Shown one piece after another: positions 35,914-44,886 of a DNA stretch of 64,000 nucleotides; positions within the stretch are counted from its first letter, which is position 1; each line of letters starts with the position of its first letter. The notes under the pieces were generated by a model, which saw nothing but the letters and a program-made list of their open reading frames with translations, had not been told where the DNA came from and searched no databases. The position numbers and the translations under genes were made by a program. The DNA lies in NCBI GenBank assembly GCA_017934185.1, contig JAGBJY010000006.1:37105-101104 (forward strand), written 5' to 3'. Source of the DNA: Bacteroidales bacterium (GTDB lineage Bacteria > Bacteroidota > Bacteroidia > Bacteroidales > UBA932).

Positions 35914-38084
35914 CAGTTATCGATTTTTATTTTCAATCTGAGTATTTCAGTTTTTCCTTCTTTGTAGCGGATGCGGGCCTCCAGGTGGTGCGTCCCTTCT
36001 TCCGGGAGCCGTACGCTGTCCCCGGAAAGCGGTGCCGCGTCCATCCACCAGGACAAATCCCCTTCCTCGGGAACGGCGCCGCCCAGTTGCAACGCAAAAA
36101 CAGTGCCTGCCTTGTACTGGCCGTTTCCCGGATCCTGAATGTAGGCATATCCCTGCGCCCCAAGGTCGGCATCGGCCTGCTCCCGGACGGTGGTGGAAAT
36201 GGCCGCATCCATGTAGAAACCGGCCTTTTCTATGTACAGGGGTTTCCAGGCCGATGCCTCCCCGCCAAAGGCGGTCCAGAAACTGCTTCCCTCAGAAACA
36301 GGATACACCGTCCCCAGCCAAAAGCCCTGGCCGGCCTCCAGAGAGCCGGTGCCGATGTACAGCTGCTCCCCTTCGGGAATCACAATGCCGGCGTCCGACA
36401 CATCCACGGTATTCTGGTAATACATGCCCACGGCCGGCACGTCCACTTTCCTTGTAAGCACGCGGGTCTCCCCTATATCCACCGTCACAAAGATTTCTCC
36501 CTCAAAGGAGGGTTCCAGATAAGGGTAGAACGTGATTTCGGTGAGCCGCTGTCCCACATAAGAGGCCAAATCGGCCGCAGAGAAGCGTACAGCGCCAATG
36601 ACGGCCTGCGGATAGTAGCCGAATTGGGCCGTACGGTCAAACTTGGAAAGGACGGCGTCCTGGGCTTCTCCCAGCTTGTGGAGCACCACCGGCACACTCA
36701 CGGCCTTCCGGCCCGAGAGGGACACCTCCACGCGGGCGGGACGGCTGTCGGCCAGGGTTGCCAGAAGGGTATACCGCTCCCGCTGCCCATCCCCCGGAAG
36801 CGGGAAACGGAAGAAACCGTCGGCATCCGAAAGGGTGTATCCATCCACACCCTCCAGGGTGAGCACAGCGCCCTGCAGGGCTTTTCCGGCCGCATCCCGA
36901 ACCATTCCGTTCAGGTTGGGCTCATTGTCGCAGAGCACGTAAAACTGCACGCTGTTCCCCTTCCAGTGAATATTGCTTATCTGAAAGCCGGTGGTCTGTT
37001 CTTCCCAGTCTATGGGCTCATAGCAATAGTTCTGGGCCAGGCCCGGGAACACCAGATTGCCCCCTACCACGGAAGCATCGGCCCTGAGGCTCATCTGGGG
37101 GGCCGATGAGCGCACGGGATAAAAGCAAGGGTGCAAGGCATTGGCATTGAGCTTATTAGAAAGGCGCCAGCCTTCCCAGCGCTCCAGGTCCGAGCGGTCT
37201 ACATGATAGATTAAAAGCCCACCGGGCAAACCGGCATCCCAGCCCTGGGCATTCCTGCATTCATAGAGGAAAAACTCCCCCTCCTGATCTGTGGGGCTAT
37301 AATAGGCCGCATTGGTCTGCACAGGTGCCAGCTCCACTTTGCCCTCCGGAAGGGGCGGAAGCTCCTCCAGCCAGCCCAAAAGATAGCGCTCCAGCGCATT
37401 CAGATAAGGGGGCCTGTGGCCCCACTGGTTGTGGGCGCCGGTGCCCATGAGGGAGTAAATGCCCGGCCCCACAGCAATGCCATCCACGGCATCGTCGGTG
37501 TCATAAAAGTCCGGAAGTCCCAGCAGATGGCCCAGTTCATGGCAAACGGGGCCGATACCGGTGAGGCGCGCCCCGCTTGCGCCGGAAAACTCCGCGCTGC
37601 AGGCATAATCCCCCAGCGTTTCCGAAAAGCCCTGGTGGGCCCAGAGGGCATCGGCCGGGCCGCCTTGCGACTCGTCGTAGCCGGCATAGATGCAGTAAAG
37701 GGCATCGTAGGACTCCGGCTGCGGCGCGTCCAAAAGCGCCAGGGCATCTATGAGCATTTCTTCCGGGGCCGTATCCCCTGTCCTGATGCCGCCTTCGTAA
37801 AGATTCTTACCGTAATAGGCGCACGGTTTTTCCAGCCTAAGCGGCCCCACAACGGTGAAAGAAGGCACAAAACGGCCGCCGGAATTCTCTGAATAATAAG
37901 CTTTTACATCTTCATTGAGTAGGGCTTGGAAATACTCCTGTGGTGCCGTCTCGGAAAAAGCCTGGTCTTCAAACGCTACCAGAAGACACAGCAGCCGGTA
38001 CTCCCCTTCCTCCTTTACCTGGGCATGCGCCCACGCGCACGCGAGAGAGAGACACAGCAATATGACATAGCGGCACATCCTCAT
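35913..38084 (-). CDS. Secreted M6-family zinc metalloprotease with C-terminal accessory domains (protease 1)
   Basis: 723 aa. Signal peptide MRMCRYVILLCLSLACAWAHAQ. Unlike protease 2 there is no propeptide: the catalytic domain begins at once with YRLLCLLVAFEDQAF. The zinc motif HELGHLLGLPDFYDTD lies at about 180-195, with a Met-turn-like YSLMGTGAHN. A CarboxypepD_reg-like domain follows at about 395-470 (NLNGMVRDAAGKALQGAVLTLEG), then two further beta-rich domains. The ATG overlaps the stop of lipoprotein A (ATGA) and its stop overlaps the start of lipoprotein B. Likely secreted or surface-attached. Substrate unknown. Confidence 0.87.
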   Translation of the reverse strand: MRMCRYVILLCLSLACAWAHAQVKEEGEYRLLCLLVAFEDQAFSETAPQEYFQALLNEDVKAYYSENSGGRFVPSFTVVGPLRLEKPCAYYGKNLYEGGIRTGDTAPEEMLIDALALLDAPQPESYDALYCIYAGYDESQGGPADALWAHQGFSETLGDYACSAEFSGASGARLTGIGPVCHELGHLLGLPDFYDTDDAVDGIAVGPGIYSLMGTGAHNQWGHRPPYLNALERYLLGWLEELPPLPEGKVELAPVQTNAAYYSPTDQEGEFFLYECRNAQGWDAGLPGGLLIYHVDRSDLERWEGWRLSNKLNANALHPCFYPVRSSAPQMSLRADASVVGGNLVFPGLAQNYCYEPIDWEEQTTGFQISNIHWKGNSVQFYVLCDNEPNLNGMVRDAAGKALQGAVLTLEGVDGYTLSDADGFFRFPLPGDGQRERYTLLATLADSRPARVEVSLSGRKAVSVPVVLHKLGEAQDAVLSKFDRTAQFGYYPQAVIGAVRFSAADLASYVGQRLTEITFYPYLEPSFEGEIFVTVDIGETRVLTRKVDVPAVGMYYQNTVDVSDAGIVIPEGEQLYIGTGSLEAGQGFWLGTVYPVSEGSSFWTAFGGEASAWKPLYIEKAGFYMDAAISTTVREQADADLGAQGYAYIQDPGNGQYKAGTVFALQLGGAVPEEGDLSWWMDAAPLSGDSVRLPEEGTHHLEARIRYKEGKTEILRLKIKIDN

Positions 38085-38527
38085 GGCTCCAACACAAAAA
38101 AGGTATGCTCGTCCCGCTTGAGCCAGACAAGGCTGTCCGTCACCTGAAGCACTTCCACGTCCGTGAAAGTGTGATTCACACGGATGATGCCCCGCTCTGA
38201 TACGCGGTATAAAAACTGAATCCGCTCCCCTTGCCGGAAGCTTTCCGGCAGAGCGGAAAGGGATACCACCTTGCGTGAGAGGGGCTTTAACAGCCGCCAG
38301 GAACGGCCTTCCGGATACGTGAGCAGGCTGGTCTGAACACCGTCTGACACCACTTCATTGCCACCTTCCACGCCATAGGCACCGGGAACGGTCACCGCCA
38401 GAACGGGATCATCGCGCACTTCCGGCGGAGCGGGCGGCTCCACCGGCTTGGACTCATCGCGGCAGGCTGTAGCAAGCAGAAGGCTTGCCAGCATACCAAA
38501 AGTCAGAAAGCGACCACCAGCGCGCAT
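38081..38527 (-). CDS. Small lipoprotein with PGAYGV domain (lipoprotein A)
   Basis: 148 aa. Lipobox LLATAC (Cys about 22) then a Pro/Glu-rich linker (KPVEPPAPPEV). Residues about 40-148 form one beta-rich domain opening VTVPGAYGVEGGNEVV and closing TDSLVWLKRDEHTFFVLEP. The same domain is the C-terminus of lipoprotein B. I do not recognise it as a named family. First gene of the operon A-protease 1-B-protease 2. By analogy with C10 proteases of Bacteroides, whose operons carry lipoprotein inhibitors, it might restrain or present the adjoining propeptide-less protease; that is inference only. Confidence 0.75.
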   Translation of the reverse strand: MRAGGRFLTFGMLASLLLATACRDESKPVEPPAPPEVRDDPVLAVTVPGAYGVEGGNEVVSDGVQTSLLTYPEGRSWRLLKPLSRKVVSLSALPESFRQGERIQFLYRVSERGIIRVNHTFTDVEVLQVTDSLVWLKRDEHTFFVLEP

Positions 38528-38553
38528 AAAAAAGGCTTAGGTTTATAGTAAGG

Positions 38554-38590
38554 CAAATATAGGCAATTTCTCCAAGTTTTACTAATTTTG
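38554..38590. promoter_or_regulatory. Divergent -7 boxes: protease/lipoprotein operon (-) and antiporter gene (+)
   Basis: Minus-strand TATATTTG at 38554-38561, 26 nt from the ATG of lipoprotein A. Plus-strand TAATTTTG at 38583-38590, 21 nt from the antiporter ATG. The two boxes are 21 bp apart, so polymerases would compete for this 84-bp gap. No good -33 match is present for either. Confidence 0.5.
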
Positions 38591-38611
38591 CAGCGTCAAA
38601 ACTGAAGATGT

Positions 38612-39568
38612 ATGTTTTTAGCGTGTGTTTTACTCCTGACAGGCCTGGCGCTGGTGGTATTCGGCGCCGACTATCTGGTAGAAGGGGCTTCTGCTGTGGC
38701 CCGCCGATTCGGCCTCAGTGAGTTCGTGATTGGTCTTACCATCGTGGGCATGGGAACATCGGCCCCGGAAATGGTGGTCAGTTTTATCGGCGCTTCTGAA
38801 GGGAATGCCGACATTGCCCTGGGGAATGTGGTGGGGTCGAATATTTTCAATACGCTCCTTATCCTGGGACTTACGGCTGTCATGCTGCCCATCGGCATTA
38901 CTGAAAGCAACCGGAAACGGGACATTCCCGTGAATATTTTCATCACGGTGCTGCTCATCCTGCTGGGCCTGGAGGCCACCCTTTTCGGCGTGGGCACCAA
39001 TGGCCTCTCCCGTTGGGACGGCGCCATCATGATTGGCTTTTTCATCCTCTATTTCCTGCTCAGTTTCAAGCAGAAAGCCCCTCAGGAAGGCCCGGCTGAC
39101 GAGGTGAAACAAAGAAACATCTGGCTGTCGGTGCTATTCATCCTGGGCGGCCTGGCGGCCCTCATTTTCGGCGGACAGCTGTTTGTGAATTCCGCCACTT
39201 CCATTGCCAAAGCCCTGCATGTGAGCGACAAGTTCATTGCCATCACCGTCCTGGCCGGCGGCACTTCCCTGCCGGAACTGGCCACCTGCGTGGCGGCCGC
39301 GGTCAAGAAAAAAGGCCAGCTGGCCCTGGGCAATATCATCGGCTCCAATGTTTTCAACATCCTCCTTATCCTGGGCGGGTCGGCCCTCATCCATCCGCTG
39401 TCCTTTGACAGCATCACCTATGTAGACCTGACCGCCCTGCTTGTCAGTGCCCTGGCTCTGCTTACCAGCTCCTATGTGGGCAAGAAAAATTGCATCGACC
39501 GCCTGGACGGCGCGCTTTTCCTCCTGCTCTGGGCCGGCTATTTCACTTATCTGTTCACTCAATTGTAA
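38612..39568 (+). CDS. Calcium/sodium antiporter, YrbG-like (CaCA superfamily)
   Basis: 318 aa, about ten membrane helices in two inverted halves. Each half has an alpha-repeat: GLTIVGMGTSAPEMVVSFIGA with ALGNVVGSNIFNTLLILG (about 40-85), and AITVLAGGTSLPELATCVAAA with ALGNIIGSNVFNILLILGG (about 207-260). These form the ion sites of K+-independent Na+/Ca2+ exchangers in the inner membrane. Length is normal for YrbG. mscS begins 7 nt after its stop, so the two ion-handling membrane proteins are co-transcribed. Confidence 0.93.
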   Translation: MFLACVLLLTGLALVVFGADYLVEGASAVARRFGLSEFVIGLTIVGMGTSAPEMVVSFIGASEGNADIALGNVVGSNIFNTLLILGLTAVMLPIGITESNRKRDIPVNIFITVLLILLGLEATLFGVGTNGLSRWDGAIMIGFFILYFLLSFKQKAPQEGPADEVKQRNIWLSVLFILGGLAALIFGGQLFVNSATSIAKALHVSDKFIAITVLAGGTSLPELATCVAAAVKKKGQLALGNIIGSNVFNILLILGGSALIHPLSFDSITYVDLTALLVSALALLTSSYVGKKNCIDRLDGALFLLLWAGYFTYLFTQL

Positions 39569-39575
39569 AACGGAC

Positions 39576-40499
39576 ATGTATCCCCTCCAAACCAGTATCC
39601 CCCTTCCTCCGCAACTGTCCCCGGATTCCCTGGCCGTGAAGGAAGCCCAAATCCAGGAAGTGCTCAAGAATACGCCCCCGGACCAGTTGCTGTCCCTTCT
39701 GGGAGAGCAATTGCTGCACTTCGGACTCAAAGTGCTGGCCGCCATCGTTATCTATGCCATTGGCGCATGGGTCATCGGCCTTATTCGCAAATCCCTCAAA
39801 AAGAGCCACATACGCCATAAGACAGAGCCCACGCTGGCCTCCTTTACCGAGAGCCTGGTCACCATCTCCCTGTGGGTGGTCCTCATCGTTCTGGTCATTG
39901 GCGCCCTGGGCGTGAACACCACTTCCCTGGCAGCCCTGCTGGCGGCGGGCGGCATGGCCATCGGCATGGCTCTCAGCGGCACGGTACAGAATTTTGCCGG
40001 AGGCATTATGCTGCTGGTTTTCAAGCCTTTCAAAGTGGGCGATTTCATTGAGGCGCTGGGCTACAGCGGCACCGTGACGGAACTCACCATTGTGAACACC
40101 AAACTCATCACCCCGGACAACCGGGTCATCATCCTCCCCAACGGAGCCCTTTCCGGCGGCAATATCAACAACATCAACAAAAAACTGATCCGCCGCATTG
40201 AAATTCCCGTAAGCGTCGCTTATGGCACTGATGCCCAGCTGGTTAGGGATACAATCATAGAGATTGTCAAGCAGCAGCCGCTCTTTTTGGACGCCACCAC
40301 CCCAGGGGCCGCCGATCCTTTTGTGGCCCTCAAAGAAATGGCCGAGAGCAGCGTGAACTTTGTGGTACGCGTCTGGGTCAAAGTTCCCGACTATTGGGAC
40401 GCCTATTTCTGGCTCAATGAGCGTATCTACACCCAGCTGCCCCAGAAGGGAATTTCCTTCCCCTTCCCGCAGATGGACATCCATGTCAAAAGCAATTAG
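39576..40499 (+). CDS. Small-conductance mechanosensitive channel, MscS family
   Basis: 307 aa from ATG 39576; a start at 39441 would lie inside the antiporter gene in another frame and is rejected. Three membrane helices: about 48-68, 85-110 and the pore helix TM3 (AALLAAGGMAIGMALSGTVQNFAGG). The MscS beta domain follows (MLLVFKPFKVGDFIEALGYSGTV, TPDNRVIILPNGALSGGNINN) and then a C-terminal alpha/beta domain. It releases solutes on hypo-osmotic shock. The N-terminal about 45 residues are Pro/Gln-rich and hydrophilic, as in several Bacteroidota homologues. Confidence 0.92.
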   Translation: MYPLQTSIPLPPQLSPDSLAVKEAQIQEVLKNTPPDQLLSLLGEQLLHFGLKVLAAIVIYAIGAWVIGLIRKSLKKSHIRHKTEPTLASFTESLVTISLWVVLIVLVIGALGVNTTSLAALLAAGGMAIGMALSGTVQNFAGGIMLLVFKPFKVGDFIEALGYSGTVTELTIVNTKLITPDNRVIILPNGALSGGNINNINKKLIRRIEIPVSVAYGTDAQLVRDTIIEIVKQQPLFLDATTPGAADPFVALKEMAESSVNFVVRVWVKVPDYWDAYFWLNERIYTQLPQKGISFPFPQMDIHVKSN

Positions 40500-40516
40500 C
40501 AAAAACTGCCTTTTTT

Positions 40517-40548
40517 GTTGTGTATTTGACCAATACTGCGTATATTTG
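40517..40548 (+). promoter_or_regulatory. Promoter of the 40584 outer-membrane-like gene
   Basis: GTTG at 40517-40520, a 20-bp spacer, then TATATTTG at 40541-40548, 35 nt before the ATG at 40584. Confidence 0.6.
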
Positions 40549-40583
40549 TAGGGTATAGCGAAATTTTTTAAACATCATACCCT

Positions 40584-41498
40584 ATGAAAAAAGCTATGTC
40601 CCTGTTGACGGCCCTGCTCATTTCTGCCAGCGCTGTCTTTGCACAAGAATTAGGAATCTTCAATCATCTGTCCATCGGCGTCGGCCTGCTGGGCACCGAC
40701 GGTGAAGGTATCCAGGTAGCCGCTCCCCTCGGCAATCATTTCCAGGTACGCGGCGGTTTCACCACCCATGCCCTTTTCCCGGTAATCGGTACTGCCGTCC
40801 TGGGCATTCCCGCTGTCAAAAACGCCACGAACGGCAAAGTAGAGTCCGTCAATCCTTTCCGTTACAAGCTCACCGGGCTTGGCATGGAACAGGGCAATAT
40901 CAAAATTGACAACCTGGACGTGGAAGGAAAGTTTATCTCCAACAACGCAGAACTTCTGTTTGACTTCTTCCCCTTCAGGAACGCAGCCTTCCATATCACG
41001 GCCGGCGCCTACTTCAACCTGAACCCCAAGGGCCTCATCCAGGTTAAGGGCGTTCCCACCGATGCCAACGGCAACGCTTCCTTCCCGGAATCCATGAGAG
41101 CCAATGCCCGCATTTACGGCATCACTTCAGACCCGGACGGCAACATCCTCCTGGATGCCCAGTGGAAGAACAAAGTGGTACGTCCCTATCTGGGCATCGG
41201 CTTCGGACGTCCTGTCTCCCTGAAAAGACGCGTGGGTGTCAACTTCGACCTGGGTGTAGCCTACACCGGTGGCTTGCGCCTGGTTTCCTACGACTATTTT
41301 GACGATGTCAATAAGCCCAACACCGTGGTCCTGGACGGCAACTGGGTAGACAACACCCTCCTCAAGAACGCCGATCCCGACAACGACAAGGAACTCATCG
41401 ACTACGGCAACAAAATCAAGGATTATACCGGCCAGGTGGACAAGTACAGCAAGTTCTGGCCCGTGATGAAACTCACCCTCTTTATCCGTCTTTTCTAA
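40584..41498 (+). CDS. Exported beta-barrel-like protein, unknown function
   Basis: 304 aa with a signal peptide MKKAMSLLTALLISASAVFAQ. The mature sequence has alternating strand patterns and Gly/aromatic turns (LSIGVGLLGTDGEGIQVAAP, FHITAGAYFNLNPKG, RPYLGIGFGRPVSLKRRVGVNFDLGVAY) and ends with a strand finishing in Phe (MKLTLFIRLF), the usual C-terminal signal of outer-membrane barrels. Probably an outer-membrane protein of 8-10 strands. I cannot name the family. It has its own promoter and a lipoprotein gene follows 23 bp downstream. Confidence 0.65.
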   Translation: MKKAMSLLTALLISASAVFAQELGIFNHLSIGVGLLGTDGEGIQVAAPLGNHFQVRGGFTTHALFPVIGTAVLGIPAVKNATNGKVESVNPFRYKLTGLGMEQGNIKIDNLDVEGKFISNNAELLFDFFPFRNAAFHITAGAYFNLNPKGLIQVKGVPTDANGNASFPESMRANARIYGITSDPDGNILLDAQWKNKVVRPYLGIGFGRPVSLKRRVGVNFDLGVAYTGGLRLVSYDYFDDVNKPNTVVLDGNWVDNTLLKNADPDNDKELIDYGNKIKDYTGQVDKYSKFWPVMKLTLFIRLF

Positions 41499-41521
41499 AG
41501 ATTATCAAATCATTACAGCAT

Positions 41522-42415
41522 ATGAAAAAAACTATTTTCGCATTAGCTATTTCCCTCCCCGTTCTGTTTGCCTGCGAGGGTTCAAAAGGTGGAGCAACGT
41601 TTGAGGAGCCCAAAACCGCAGAGTCCGCCACTTCCGTGAATTTCAACAGGACGCCGGATACGCCCGTCATTGTTGTCAATACCGAGACCGTTACGCTCAA
41701 AGAAGTGGAATTCTTCCGCTCCGGTCGTTACCTTATGACAGCAGAAGCTGCCGTACCCAAATCCAAGGCTGTAGATTTGTCCCTCCGCTATTTCTCCGGC
41801 ACCTATACCTTCAGTAACGGCAGCTATCAGCTCTCCGGCGACTATAAAGGCACCATCAAACTCACTGGCACCGGCAGCAGCGCTTCCGTAGAAATTGACG
41901 GGGAAACCTATGAAGCCAATGCCACTCCCGCTACGGTGAAAGACGGCAGCCTTGAAAGCAATGTCTACCGCTCCTGGCGTCCCAGCGCCTTCAAGGTGAG
42001 CGCCACGGCCCCCAGCACCCCGCTGGGCACCGTTGAGTTCCAGGTAAAACAGTTCAGCGGCACCAAGAATGTCTCTGAGATTGTGCGCATTTTCAGCGAA
42101 GATGCCGGCCTCAAATTTGACACCTCCGTTTTCCAGGGCTTTGACATCGATGCCATCACCCTCAATCCCGGCAAGCTCATGATTCGCTTCACCAACGGAA
42201 AAACTTTCGGTGGCAACCTGAGCATGAGCGGAAATAACTTCACCTACGACCTTTCCAGCATCATGCAGAACGACCTTTTCAACGGAAAAGCCAGCGGTAC
42301 CATCACCATCGATGGTGACAAGGCCAACGTTTCCGTCAACGTGGACACCACGAACTCCAAGGGCGAAACCGTTGTCAAGGGCACTGCAACCCTGATTCTT
42401 TCCGAAGTCAAATAA
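41522..42415 (+). CDS. Lipoprotein of unknown function
   Basis: 297 aa. Lipobox VLFAC (Cys about 18). The rest is predicted beta-rich with many short Gly/Ser/Thr-containing strands (SLRYFSGTYTFSNGSYQLSG, KGTIKLTGTGSSASVEIDG, GKASGTITIDGDKANVSV). Several segments look like repeats of a strand-turn-strand unit, reminiscent of lipocalin/calycin-like META or DUF-type lipoproteins. No named domain is recognised with confidence. It follows the barrel-like gene by 23 bp and precedes the GNAT-like gene by 3 bp, so it is probably co-transcribed. Confidence 0.65.
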   Translation: MKKTIFALAISLPVLFACEGSKGGATFEEPKTAESATSVNFNRTPDTPVIVVNTETVTLKEVEFFRSGRYLMTAEAAVPKSKAVDLSLRYFSGTYTFSNGSYQLSGDYKGTIKLTGTGSSASVEIDGETYEANATPATVKDGSLESNVYRSWRPSAFKVSATAPSTPLGTVEFQVKQFSGTKNVSEIVRIFSEDAGLKFDTSVFQGFDIDAITLNPGKLMIRFTNGKTFGGNLSMSGNNFTYDLSSIMQNDLFNGKASGTITIDGDKANVSVNVDTTNSKGETVVKGTATLILSEVK

Positions 42416-42418
42416 GGC

Positions 42419-43549
42419 ATGTCCGTAACCATCAAAATAGTCCGGAGTAAAAAGGAACTGAAGGAATTTGTCAAGTTCCCGCTCAAACTGTACAAAGACT
42501 GTCCGTATTACGTCCCCAGTCTGTACATGGATGAGATGAGTACGCTGGACGCCAAGAAAAACCCCATGGCCAGGTACGCGCAATTCCGCCTGTACCTGGC
42601 CTATAAAAACGGGGCCCTGGCAGGCCGGGTAGCCGCCATCGTCAACACTCTGGCCAACGAGTCCTGGAAGCATGCAGAAGTCCGTTTCGGCTGGATGGAC
42701 TTCATCGATGACAGGGAGGTTTCCCGCGCCCTCATAGAGGCCGTCATCGCCTTCGGCAAAGAAAAGGGCATGACCAGCATCAGCGGCCCCCTCGGGTTTA
42801 CGGATTTTGACAATGAAGGCTGCGTAGTGGAAGGTTTCGAAGACATCTCTTCCTACGCGCTCAAGTACAATTACCCCTATTATGCCAAGCACTTCGAGGC
42901 GCTGGGCATGACCAAAGCCAACGACTGGCTGGAATACCGGATTTTTGTTCCCTCAGAGGTGCCGGAAAAGGTGTCCCGCACCGCCCGCCTGGTCAGCGAA
43001 AGGTACGGCCTGCACCTTCGAAAACTCAAGCGCCGGGACCTTAACAAAGTGCAGTATGGCCAAAAGGTCTTCCAGCTCATCAACGCGTCCTACAAACACC
43101 TCTTTGACTTCACGGTTCTTCCGCCGGAAGTAATTGACAGCTACGTAGATACCTATCTGGGTCTGCTGGATTTGAACTTTGTCACCTGCGTGGAAGACCA
43201 GGAGGGAAAACTCATTGCCGTAGCAGTGACCATGCCTTCCATTGCCCGTGCCGTACAGAAAGGCAGGGGCTACCTCTTCCCCTTCGGCTGGTGGCATCTT
43301 ATCAAGTCCATGTACCTCAAGCACGAAGAGGCCTTGGAACTGCTGCTCATTGCCGTAGATCCGGAATACCGGAACCGGGGCGTGCACGCCATCCTCTTCA
43401 ACGAGATTATTCCCAACCTCATCAAAGGCGGTTTCCGCTACGGCGAATCCAACGGTGAAATGGAAACCAACACCTCTGTCCAGAATATCTGGAACATCTA
43501 CCAGAAAGAGTTCAAGCGCCGCAGACGGGTCTTTACCAAAGCAATCTAA
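42419..43549 (+). CDS. GNAT-superfamily-like acyltransferase, unknown substrate
   Basis: 376 aa, cytosolic. The N-terminal half resembles GNAT folds (KLYKDCPYYVPSL, YLAYKNGALAGRVAAIV, RFGWMDFIDD, followed by a helix and ISGPLGFTDFDNEG). The C-terminal half has LLLIAVDPEYRNRGVHAILFNEIIP, which matches the GNAT acetyl-CoA loop (Q/RxxGxG/A variant RNRGVH). This suggests a tandem or extended GNAT. Homologues occur across Bacteroidota and are often called N-acetyltransferase or hypothetical. It follows the lipoprotein gene by 3 bp and precedes rarA by 6 bp. Confidence 0.65.
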   Translation: MSVTIKIVRSKKELKEFVKFPLKLYKDCPYYVPSLYMDEMSTLDAKKNPMARYAQFRLYLAYKNGALAGRVAAIVNTLANESWKHAEVRFGWMDFIDDREVSRALIEAVIAFGKEKGMTSISGPLGFTDFDNEGCVVEGFEDISSYALKYNYPYYAKHFEALGMTKANDWLEYRIFVPSEVPEKVSRTARLVSERYGLHLRKLKRRDLNKVQYGQKVFQLINASYKHLFDFTVLPPEVIDSYVDTYLGLLDLNFVTCVEDQEGKLIAVAVTMPSIARAVQKGRGYLFPFGWWHLIKSMYLKHEEALELLLIAVDPEYRNRGVHAILFNEIIPNLIKGGFRYGESNGEMETNTSVQNIWNIYQKEFKRRRRVFTKAI

Positions 43550-43555
43550 AGGCCG

Positions 43556-44854
43556 ATGAGCGCTTCTTCCACCCTGCTTCCTCCGCTTCCTGAACGGATG
43601 CGCCCCCACACGCTGGACCAGTATGTGGGACAGCGGCATTTGGTGGGAGAAGGGTGCGTCCTCAGGAAGATGATTGAATCGGGGAACCTGTCCTCATTCA
43701 TTCTGTGGGGCCCTCCCGGCGTGGGAAAAACCACCCTGGCGCACATCATTGCCCAAACCCTGGAAAGGGATTTCTTTACCCTGAGCGCCGTAACGGCCGG
43801 TGTCAAGGATGTGCGCGAGGTCTTTGAAAAGGCCCGGGGCTCATCGCTTTTCAACCAAAAAGGGGCGCCCATCCTCTTTATCGACGAGATTCACCGCTTC
43901 AACAAGGCCCAGCAGGACGCCCTGCTGGGAGCCGTGGAAAACGGAACCATCGTGCTTATCGGCGCCACCACGGAAAATCCCTCCTTTGAGGTCATTACTC
44001 CCCTGCTGTCCCGCTGCCAAGTCTTTGTGCTAAAGTCCCTGGAGAAGGCCGATTTACAGCAGCTGCTGCACCGCGCCCTCAAGGAAGACGTCCTCCTCAA
44101 GGAAAAGGTCATTGAACTCCGGGAAGAGGAAGCGCTCCTGCGCTACAGCGGCGGCGATGCCCGCAAACTCCTGAATGTGCTGGAGTTAGTGGTAGATGCC
44201 CAGGCCGGAAAGAGTCCCATCCTCCTGGACAACGCCACGGTAACAGGGTCCATCCAGGAGAACATGGCCATCTATGACAAGGACGGGGAAATGCACTATG
44301 ACATTATCTCGGCCTTTATCAAGAGCATCAGGGGCTCAGACCCCAATGCCGCCATCTATTACCTGGCGCGCATGATTGACGGCGGCGAAGACCCGCTGTT
44401 CATTGCCCGGCGCCTATGCATCAGCGCCGCAGAAGACATCGGCCTTGCCAATCCCAACGCCCTGCTGCTGGCCAACGCCTGTTTTGACATTGTGTCCAAG
44501 ATAGGGATGCCGGAAGGCCGCATTCCCCTGGCCGAAGCTACGGTGTACCTGGCCTCTTCTCCCAAGAGCAACGCCTCTTATCTGGCCATCGACAAAGCCC
44601 TGGAAGTGGTTCGCGAAACCGGGAACCAGCCCGTTCCGCTGCCCATCCGCAATGCGCCCACCAAACTCATGGAAGAGTTGGGGTATCACGACGGCTACAA
44701 GTATGCCCCCGACTATCCCGGCCATTTTGTAGACATGGAGTTCCTGCCGGACAGCCTTCGCGGCACCGTCTTCTACGAGCCGGCCCCCAACAAGCACGAA
44801 AACGTGCTTCGCGCCTATCTGGAAGCCTGCTGGCCCAAATACTACAAGAAATAG
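43556..44854 (+). CDS. rarA: Replication-associated recombination protein A (RarA/MgsA), AAA+ ATPase
   Basis: 432 aa. Clamp-loader-like AAA+ ATPase acting at stalled replication forks. Seen: PLPERMRPHTLDQYVGQRHLVGEG, Walker A GPPGVGKTTL (about 51-59), Walker B ILFIDEIHRFNKAQQDALL, sensor IGATTENPSFEV, then the family C-terminal domain with SAFIKSIRGSDPNAAIYYLARMI, RRLCISAAEDIGLANPNAL and NYLP-type end KYAPDYPGHFVDMEFLPD. Full length. A strong bidirectional hairpin terminator follows. Confidence 0.95.
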   Translation: MSASSTLLPPLPERMRPHTLDQYVGQRHLVGEGCVLRKMIESGNLSSFILWGPPGVGKTTLAHIIAQTLERDFFTLSAVTAGVKDVREVFEKARGSSLFNQKGAPILFIDEIHRFNKAQQDALLGAVENGTIVLIGATTENPSFEVITPLLSRCQVFVLKSLEKADLQQLLHRALKEDVLLKEKVIELREEEALLRYSGGDARKLLNVLELVVDAQAGKSPILLDNATVTGSIQENMAIYDKDGEMHYDIISAFIKSIRGSDPNAAIYYLARMIDGGEDPLFIARRLCISAAEDIGLANPNALLLANACFDIVSKIGMPEGRIPLAEATVYLASSPKSNASYLAIDKALEVVRETGNQPVPLPIRNAPTKLMEELGYHDGYKYAPDYPGHFVDMEFLPDSLRGTVFYEPAPNKHENVLRAYLEACWPKYYKK

Positions 44855-44886
44855 CCCCACACACACCACCTACGCGCGTCCGGAAT

